Shown here in pieces: positions 61,001 to 64,000 of a DNA stretch of 64,000 bases. The stretch lies in the NCBI RefSeq assembly GCF_018691265.1, contig NW_024881282.1, positions 48,217,853 to 48,281,852 of the forward strand, given 5' to 3'. The DNA is from Tyto alba. Lineage: Eukaryota > Chordata > Aves > Strigiformes > Tytonidae. The notes under the pieces were generated by a model. That model was not told where the DNA came from. It did not search any database and saw only the letters and a list, made by a program, of their open reading frames with translations. A program made the position numbers and the translations under genes. Each line of letters opens with the position of its first letter. The first letter of the stretch is position 1.

Positions 61001-61530
61001 GAATGAAGTATGAATTGCCCCTTGCATCATACTAATCTTACTTATTCAAAAACATTCACTACTCATCTAGCATCAAACTTCCCTTCCTCAAAAAAGAAAT
61101 TGGGCATTTCAACAAGTATACTAGAGTATAAAGAAACTGCACATGCAGTTGAATAGCTGTTCCACAGATTTATCTCATCTGAGAAGAGTCTAAGTTTGAC
61201 TTCCGGCCATAGAACATGTGTTATTTCTATTCACTGTGTCATCAAACCATTCCTGCTAAAATTAGGTCTTCTAACTTCTCCCCCCCCTCAAATTTCAAGA
61301 CCAAAACCTGAGATTTTAAGAGACTTAAGATTATTTCACAACTTAAAACAAATCAACATTTTTAAGAACATGATTAGCTTATGTTTAACTTGAAGTGTAA
61401 TACATACTTCACCAGATCTATCCTGTTGTTGATTGCAGCCCAGTGGAGAAGCGTTACGTTTTCTTTGTCTGGCTGTCGTACATCATAACCTGCTTCCACC
61501 AGCTCTCTACATCGTTCGTATATTCCATAC
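15841..61530 (-). CDS. ZDHHC17: ZDHHC17 (HIP14) ankyrin-repeat palmitoyltransferase, 5'-partial
   Basis: Fifteen exons, listed separately, total 1702 coding nt and 566 residues. These correspond exactly to residues 67-632 of the 632-residue human protein (numbering recalled from memory). The enzyme S-acylates cysteines of SNAP25, CSP, huntingtin and other neuronal clients at the Golgi and vesicles. Ankyrin repeats fill about residues 89-290. They include N100 and W130, the two residues known to hold the client zDABM peptide. Six hydrophobic segments lie near 306-322, 329-345, 358-378, 383-401, 482-502 and 531-552. The cysteine-rich domain has C439, C442, C453, C456, C459 and C473, with catalytic DHHC at 464-467. 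DPG (409-411) and TTNE (562-565) are the other family motifs. No frameshift or internal stop was found. The first two exons lie beyond the right edge. One intron is U12-type AT-AC. ZDHHC13 is the only close relative and is more divergent. Confidence 0.97.
15980..17888 (-). other. ZDHHC17: ZDHHC17 intron between residues 587 split codon
   Basis: A 1.9-kb GT-AG intron with donor GTAAGT. It contains an unusually C-rich, GC-richer block at about 17020-17480 (separate entry) but no exon. Confidence 0.9.
17020..17480. repeat. Unclassified GC-richer island within intron
   Basis: About 460 bases clearly richer in C and G than the surrounding AT-rich intron, with open frames on both strands and no resemblance to ZDHHC17. 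It may be an old retroelement or LTR fragment, but I do not recognise the family. Confidence 0.3.
17889..17983 (-). CDS. ZDHHC17: ZDHHC17 exon (residues 556-586)
   Basis: Encodes [13 protein letters not shown] through SIESPF. It carries the TTxE motif (TTNE, 562-565) found after the last membrane segment in DHHC enzymes. The acceptor is CTTCAG|ATA in phase 0 and the donor AA|GTAAGT. Confidence 0.96.
17984..20124 (-). other. ZDHHC17: ZDHHC17 intron (2.1 kb)
   Basis: GT-AG intron holding a 26-base A run at 19908-19933 and otherwise ordinary AT-rich sequence. Confidence 0.9.
19908..19933. repeat. Poly(A) tract
   Basis: 26 consecutive A on the plus strand (T on the gene strand). No attached element body was recognised. 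Confidence 0.9.
20125..20282 (-). CDS. ZDHHC17: ZDHHC17 exon (residues 504-555)
   Basis: Encodes [15 protein letters not shown] through LLMCQMYQ. It contains the luminal loop and the sixth hydrophobic segment (about 531-552). The acceptor is TTCTCTAG, the donor is CAG|GTAT and the exon ends in phase 0. Confidence 0.96.
20283..20681 (-). other. ZDHHC17: ZDHHC17 short intron (399 bp)
   Basis: GT-AG intron, AT-rich, with nothing recognisable inside. Confidence 0.9.
20682..20765 (-). CDS. ZDHHC17: ZDHHC17 exon (residues 476-502)
   Basis: Encodes [16 protein letters not shown] through YGCIS: the end of the DHHC cysteine-rich domain and the fifth hydrophobic segment. Codons G475 and Y503 are split at its two ends. 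The donor is T|GTGAGT. Confidence 0.96.
20766..24610 (-). other. ZDHHC17: ZDHHC17 intron (3.8 kb)
   Basis: GT-AG intron. It has a 20-base A run at 21162-21181, another A-rich tract near 21938-21952, and a slightly more C-rich patch at 23150-23420 that I cannot classify. No exon was recognised. Confidence 0.9.
21162..21181. repeat. Poly(A) tract
   Basis: 20 consecutive A on the plus strand within an intron. Confidence 0.9.
24611..24704 (-). CDS. ZDHHC17: ZDHHC17 exon with catalytic DHHC motif (residues 444-474)
   Basis: Encodes [13 protein letters not shown] through PWVGNCV. It holds zinc ligands C453, C456, C459 and C473 and the DHHC motif at 464-467. C467 is the acyl-accepting nucleophile known in human HIP14. 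The acceptor is TTACAG and the donor G|GTGAGT. All catalytic residues are intact. Confidence 0.97.
24705..26037 (-). other. ZDHHC17: ZDHHC17 intron (1.3 kb)
   Basis: GT-AG intron with donor GTAGTG. AT-rich, with homopolymer runs (A/T near 25449-25469, G near 25621-25628). No element was recognised. Confidence 0.88.
26038..26100 (-). CDS. ZDHHC17: ZDHHC17 small exon (residues 423-443)
   Basis: 63 nt encode [20 protein letters not shown] plus L443, the start of the cysteine-rich domain with ligands C439 and C442. Both boundaries are phase 0, so skipping it would keep the frame but remove two zinc ligands. The donor is TTG|GTAGTG and the acceptor CTGCAG. Confidence 0.96.
26101..29304 (-). other. 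ZDHHC17: ZDHHC17 intron (3.2 kb)
   Basis: GT-AG intron with donor GTAAAC. AT-rich. A slightly C-richer patch lies at 27310-27480. No exon or known repeat was recognised. Confidence 0.9.
29305..29429 (-). CDS. ZDHHC17: ZDHHC17 exon downstream of the AT-AC intron (residues 382-422)
   Basis: Encodes [18 protein letters not shown] through EEQKKK: the fourth hydrophobic segment and the DPG motif (409-411). Its upstream boundary has no AG. It follows AC at 29430-29431 and the exon begins AT, completing the codon GAT for D381. This assigns it to a U12-type AT-AC intron. Confidence 0.95.
29439..29447 (-). promoter_or_regulatory. U12 branch-point sequence TTCCTTGAC
   Basis: Reads TTCCTTGAC on the gene strand, a match to the minor-spliceosome branch consensus TTCCTTRAC. 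The predicted branch adenosine is at 29440, 11 bases from the first exon base, within the short spacing required for U12 introns. Confidence 0.9.
36396..36431. repeat. Perfect 36-bp palindrome
   Basis: Two 18-base arms meet with no spacer between 36413 and 36414. The left arm is TTTTCTTGGGTATTGTAA and the right arm is its exact reverse complement. It lies inside the AT-AC intron, 670 bases from the donor. It could extrude as a cruciform in DNA or form an RNA hairpin. Confidence 0.95.
37101..37201 (-). CDS. ZDHHC17: ZDHHC17 exon upstream of the AT-AC intron (residues 348-380)
   Basis: Encodes [17 protein letters not shown] through FFWFWN: the third hydrophobic segment (about 358-378). The acceptor is TTTACAG. 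The exon ends TGGAATG and is followed by ATATCCTT instead of GT. Confidence 0.96.
37202..39561 (-). other. ZDHHC17: ZDHHC17 intron (2.4 kb)
   Basis: GT-AG intron, AT-rich. It contains a short TG-rich stretch near 38915-38940 and a threefold CTGACT repeat at 39098-39115. No exon was recognised. Confidence 0.9.
39562..39704 (-). CDS. ZDHHC17: ZDHHC17 exon (residues 300-346)
   Basis: Encodes [16 protein letters not shown] through AMVQFLS: the first two hydrophobic segments joined by a short DLDIDSW loop. The acceptor is TATATAG and the donor AA|GTAAGT. Confidence 0.96.
39705..40969 (-). other. ZDHHC17: ZDHHC17 intron (1.3 kb)
   Basis: GT-AG intron with nothing recognisable beyond short A/T runs. 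Confidence 0.9.
40970..41095 (-). CDS. ZDHHC17: ZDHHC17 exon (residues 258-299)
   Basis: 126 nt in phase 0 at both ends encode [15 protein letters not shown] through KLKADK, the last ankyrin-like helix and the linker to the membrane domain. P261 and S288 differ from the human residues as I remember them (A and N). Confidence 0.95.
43058..43086. repeat. Poly(A) tract
   Basis: 29 consecutive A on the plus strand, the longest A run in the window. It could be the tail of an old insertion, but no element body was recognised. Confidence 0.9.
44745..44766. repeat. TG dinucleotide microsatellite
   Basis: GTGTGTGTGTATGTGTGTGT-type repeat with one interruption, in an intron. Confidence 0.85.
45604..45766 (-). 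CDS. ZDHHC17: ZDHHC17 exon (residues 204-257)
   Basis: Encodes [15 protein letters not shown] through ANVDAQNIK. It contains a clear ankyrin repeat ([20 protein letters not shown]). The acceptor is TTCTAG and the donor AAG|GTAAAC. Confidence 0.96.
45767..47117 (-). other. ZDHHC17: ZDHHC17 intron (1.35 kb) with solo LTR
   Basis: GT-AG intron, nearly half of which is occupied by the degraded LTR at about 46379-46972. The rest is AT-rich with no exon. Confidence 0.9.
46379..46972 (+). mobile_element. Degraded solo LTR of an avian endogenous retrovirus family (copy 1)
   Basis: About 590 bases that align by eye along their length with the copy at 49069-49659. Shared blocks include the 5' part (TTAAT then CATAGTA), CTGCTGAGCAGTGCT, AGCAGGCTGGGGGT, AAGAAGCTGGGAGGG, and ATTAAACTGTCTT (a polyadenylation-like signal at 46839). 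It carries many substitutions and both ends are eroded, so no target duplication is clear. It is on the plus strand, antisense to ZDHHC17, with no internal viral genes. Confidence 0.8.
47118..47182 (-). CDS. ZDHHC17: ZDHHC17 small exon (residues 182-202)
   Basis: Encodes [20 protein letters not shown] plus H202, the first helix of an ankyrin repeat (TPLMWAA). The acceptor TTTTTTAG follows a long T tract; the donor is AG|GTAATA. Confidence 0.96.
49069..49659 (+). mobile_element. Solo LTR of an avian endogenous retrovirus family (copy 2, best preserved)
   Basis: Runs from TGCTGGTTTTGG to TTAAACCATGACA, about 590 bases, with the expected TG start and CA end. TATAAAG at 49341-49347 fits a U3 TATA box. 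The R/U5 part carries GTTAAACTGTCTTTATCTC, where copy 1 keeps ATTAAA. No gag, pol or env sequence adjoins it. I do not find a clean target-site duplication. The family is common in neoavian genomes, but the exact name is not assigned from memory. It is antisense to ZDHHC17. Confidence 0.85.
52347..52368. repeat. Poly(A) tract
   Basis: 22 consecutive A on the plus strand in an intron. Confidence 0.9.
53597..53775. repeat. G/T-only low-complexity tract
   Basis: About 180 plus-strand bases almost entirely G and T: GGTT/TTTG repeats, then a 20-plus T run, a ten-G run, more TTTG repeats, and TGTGTG. The gene-strand RNA would be A/C-rich here. The apparent ORFs of F, G, V, L and W are artefacts of composition. 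Confidence 0.9.
54262..54406 (-). CDS. ZDHHC17: ZDHHC17 exon (residues 134-181)
   Basis: Encodes [18 protein letters not shown] through AYLIAKGQ: parts of two ankyrin repeats, including [17 protein letters not shown]. It completes split R133 at its start and ends in phase 0 with donor CAG|GTAATG. Confidence 0.96.
54407..55118 (-). other. ZDHHC17: ZDHHC17 intron (712 bp)
   Basis: GT-AG intron with the weak donor AAG|GTGGGA. Nothing recognisable inside. Confidence 0.9.
55119..55196 (-). CDS. ZDHHC17: ZDHHC17 exon (residues 108-132)
   Basis: Encodes [14 protein letters not shown] through TPLHWAT, completing K107 and splitting R133. It contains W130, one of the two ankyrin residues known to grip client peptides. 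The donor departs from consensus after GTG. Confidence 0.96.
55197..61407 (-). other. ZDHHC17: ZDHHC17 intron (6.2 kb)
   Basis: GT-AG intron with donor GTATGT. The CR1 fragment at 59636-60344 is the only classified element. The region 56460-57620 is more mixed in base composition than its flanks and may include an old unrecognised repeat. No exon was found. Confidence 0.9.
59636..60344 (-). mobile_element. 5'-truncated CR1 LINE fragment
   Basis: Roughly 700 bases in CR1 sense on the minus strand. The 3' end at 59636 reads AGAATCATTTAGTTTGGAAG on the plus strand, the classic start of avian CR1 3' ends seen in reverse. Translating the minus strand near 60120-60330 gives reverse-transcriptase C-terminal codons such as [29 protein letters not shown] and [11 protein letters not shown]. 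Frameshifts and substitutions make it non-functional. It lies in the same orientation as ZDHHC17. Confidence 0.88.
61408..61530 (-). CDS. ZDHHC17: ZDHHC17 exon (residues 67-106), first exon inside the window
   Basis: Encodes [16 protein letters not shown] through INNRIDLV: the first ankyrin repeat, with N100 of the client-binding site. The acceptor is TTCAAG and the exon begins with the last base of Q66. The donor is AA|GTATGT. The two upstream exons carrying the start codon are outside the window. Confidence 0.96.
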
Positions 61531-64000
61531 CTTGAAGAAGAAAATGAGATTTTTCAAAGCTATTACCTTTGATGGAAATGCATTCAGCAAACACCATACT
61601 TATGGTCACAATAATAAAGCTTAAAAAGAAGAAAAATTAAGAAGAAACTTTACTTTCTGTTTCTATATGATTACCAATTTCTTGCAACAAAAAGTTTCCA
61701 CTGGCAGAAGTTGTATCAGTCAATTTTAAGAAAACTTGTCTCCACAGAAGCTATACAGCAGAGCAAGGTGAAATACTGATCAGTATACCAAAAACAAATA
61801 CAACTTTTCTCTTCCCAGGAACCCCACTACGTTTGTTTCTTCCACCTCTGTTCTCCTTCCTTTCCATCTCTTAAAGAGCAAAACAGCTTATCGAACTGAT
61901 TTGACTGTATCTTCCTAAAATTTAGCAGATGACAAGATCACCAGGTCAACTACAAATACTAACAGAGCTCAAACACTTTACATTTTTTTTTCTCAGATAA
62001 CAAATAGCAAAGTTTCTGACATAAGTTATTACCATTTTTTTTATACTGCTTCAAAATTCTATAATATAAAATTAATTCTTTCATTTAAGATGACTATTAA
62101 ATGTGAGCTACATTCATTTGAAAAAGGAATCATAAACATTACTTAGGCATCTAGTGCAGGAATAACTCCAACATTAAAGAATGTTTCTCTTGATGCTTAC
62201 AGTGTTTTAGCAAATATTTTAGTGGCAATAAAAGCAATGCAGAAAGGCAAGTAAAGATTACATTTCCATGTCTGCACAACCCACAGGGATTTCTCAAGTG
62301 TTAAGGAGACTGATGTGGGGGCACACCTTGAAATCAAGAACAAGGCCTTGTGACATCAGAATTCCTCTAGAGCAGAATTTTAACAGCCTCTCAAAGTTGG
62401 AATTTAAGTAAATTTTCCTTATGCTGCTTCTATGTTCTACTTTCTGCAGAAGAAAAAGCCTTAGACAGCTTATGGCCCTTTTGCTCCACTTGTTCAGCTT
62501 GCATAACTGATGCAGAAACCATTCTTCCAGGGTAGTTACCATGTTTACTTTTTCTTTCATGTATTTGAATAGATCCTCAATCTGGAGGTAAGTGAAACTT
62601 CGAATGGCTCAAGTCAACAAGCCTTGGGAATGCTTTCCAAGCCTATCACAGGTTTGAAGCACATAAATTAGCTGCACACTTATTTAAAAAGAAGTACTAG
62701 ACATAAGTCCACTTAAGATCATGTTTTCAATTTCTTAGAGAAGTTGTACTAGAAATTATGAAAAATACTAGAAATTGCTGTCCTACCTATAATACTTCTA
62801 AACATTACAAAAGATCAGAACAAAGACTATTGCGTGCAGTACATATCAACTGGCAACAAGCCTGTAAAATTTTGTCCCTCAGACTGAGTAAAAAAGCAGC
62901 AGCCATGAATAATTTTGACAACAAAAGTTCTTTTTTAATCAGTTCGGGGCGAAGGGGAGAAAAGAGGTTTGGCTTATGAAACCTTAAAAATATGCAAGCA
63001 GCTAGACAAGATACACATGCTCAGACACACATAACTGCCAGGAACACTGATAAGGTTCTAAGTCTGGCCAATCTTGAGGCACACTGTCTCACCCAGTCTA
63101 GATCAGCAGCACGGCCTGGTGAGAGCTTGTTCAAATGGCTTACCACGTACCATTCCTGCCTTTCCTAGCCCCAGCTGAAGGGGTCACTGAATAGGTTATG
63201 ACTACTAAAGGCAGATCAGCCGAGAATAAAAGTGAGAAAAGACAGTAGAACAAATGGGGGGAAAAGAAGGACTTTTGAAAGCAAAACAGCAAATTCTGAT
63301 CTTACTGAAGTAGAGTCTCACACTTGCATATTGCAACATTTGGAGGTAACCTGGAAAGTGAGCCATATAGAATAGCAAAACACCCTTTTGTTGACAAACT
63401 GTTCTATTCCAGCCAGCTGTTATGACAACCGTTCCTACTGTAGACATGCCTGCTGCCTTCATTTACACAACTAACTGAAGCCATAATCTAGGGAACCATT
63501 GACCTATAGCCATGCTATTAGATTTAACAAACACCAGCTAAAACATCGTACTGCCTAAGACTGAGTTTAGCTGAATCTCATCCTGCTTAATTAACAACAA
63601 GCAGGAATTATATTAATAAGATATTCCGGGTTATTGGAAGAATACAAAGAGCACAAGAACACAATAAGGTCTATAAACATCTATAAAGTGTAAGAGGCTA
63701 TAATGTAAACCTTTCATGCAATGGATTAGGATTTTCCTTACACATACTGGTTTTGGCTGGGAACAAGTTAATTTTCCCCCTAGTAGCTCCTATGAGGCTA
63801 TGTTTCAGATTTGTGAGCAAGACGGTGTTGATAACACACCAATATTTCAGCTATTGCTGAGCAGCGCTCACACAGCGTCAAGGCCCTTTCTGTTCCTCAC
63901 CCCACCCCACCAGCGAGCAGGCTTGAGGTGCACAAGAAGGGGATTGCCCATACCGTATGACACTGTGCTCAGCAATAAAAGCTGGGGGAAGGAGGACCTT
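61531..64000 (-). other. ZDHHC17: ZDHHC17 intron, cut by window end
   Basis: At least 2.5 kb of the intron upstream of residue 67. I searched for the expected upstream exon (the segment before YGIYERC) and did not find it. The only classified element is the LTR at the right edge. Confidence 0.85.
63745..64000 (+). mobile_element. Partial LTR (copy 3), cut by window end, with internal deletion
   Basis: Starts around TACTGGTTTTGGCTGGGA and follows the other two copies through TTGCTGAGCAGCGCT, GAGCAGGCTTGAGGTGCACAAGAAG and CAATAAAAGCTGGGGG. After CACAAGAAG about 45-50 bases present in the other copies are missing, and the sequence resumes at GGGATTGCCCATACC. Plus-strand orientation. The right end lies beyond the window. 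Confidence 0.85.

Noticed and set aside
1..64000. CRISPR arrays, tRNA genes, bacterial operons or a new defence-type system
   Set aside because: No regularly spaced repeats, cloverleaf sequences or operon-like gene packing were seen. The window is a typical vertebrate two-gene locus.

Overview
The window is nuclear DNA from a bird. It holds two tail-to-tail protein genes that I recognise from their exon translations: CSRP2 (cysteine- and glycine-rich protein 2, + strand, coding exons at 3849-8694) and most of ZDHHC17 (HIP14, an ankyrin-repeat palmitoyltransferase, - strand, exons from 61530 down to 15841 plus about 3 kb of 3' UTR). The same convergent pair is found in other vertebrates. Avian origin is supported by a CR1 LINE fragment with its typical 3' end and by three copies of an avian-type endogenous LTR. 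These LTRs point to a neoavian rather than a galliform bird, but that is inference from memory of repeat families.

Layout: 1-240 is a GC-rich, CpG-rich segment at the CSRP2 5' end. About 240-3841 is read as intron 1. Five coding exons then give a complete 194-residue protein with two LIM domains, followed by a short 3' UTR with AATAAA at 8925. From 8950 to 12800 is a gene-free intergenic stretch. From 12800 to the window end is ZDHHC17: fifteen exons encode residues 67-632 in human numbering, with every exon phase joining correctly. The first two exons lie beyond the right edge.

The two genes are not functionally coupled. CSRP2 encodes a small LIM adaptor of muscle and mesenchymal cells that links actin and transcription factors. 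ZDHHC17 encodes a Golgi/vesicle enzyme that binds clients such as SNAP25, CSP and huntingtin through ankyrin repeats and palmitoylates them.

The most interesting structure is a minor-spliceosome (U12-type) AT-AC intron in ZDHHC17 (29430-37100). It has a textbook ATATCCTT donor, a TTCCTTGAC branch site and an AC acceptor, and it interrupts the codon for Asp381. A perfect 36-bp zero-spacer palindrome lies inside it at 36396-36431. Other points are three perfect CArG (SRF) boxes in CSRP2 introns, three same-orientation LTRs antisense to ZDHHC17, and a degraded CR1 that still carries recognisable reverse-transcriptase C-terminal codons. I found no CRISPR array, no bacterial-type system, no tRNA or rRNA gene and no intact mobile-element gene.
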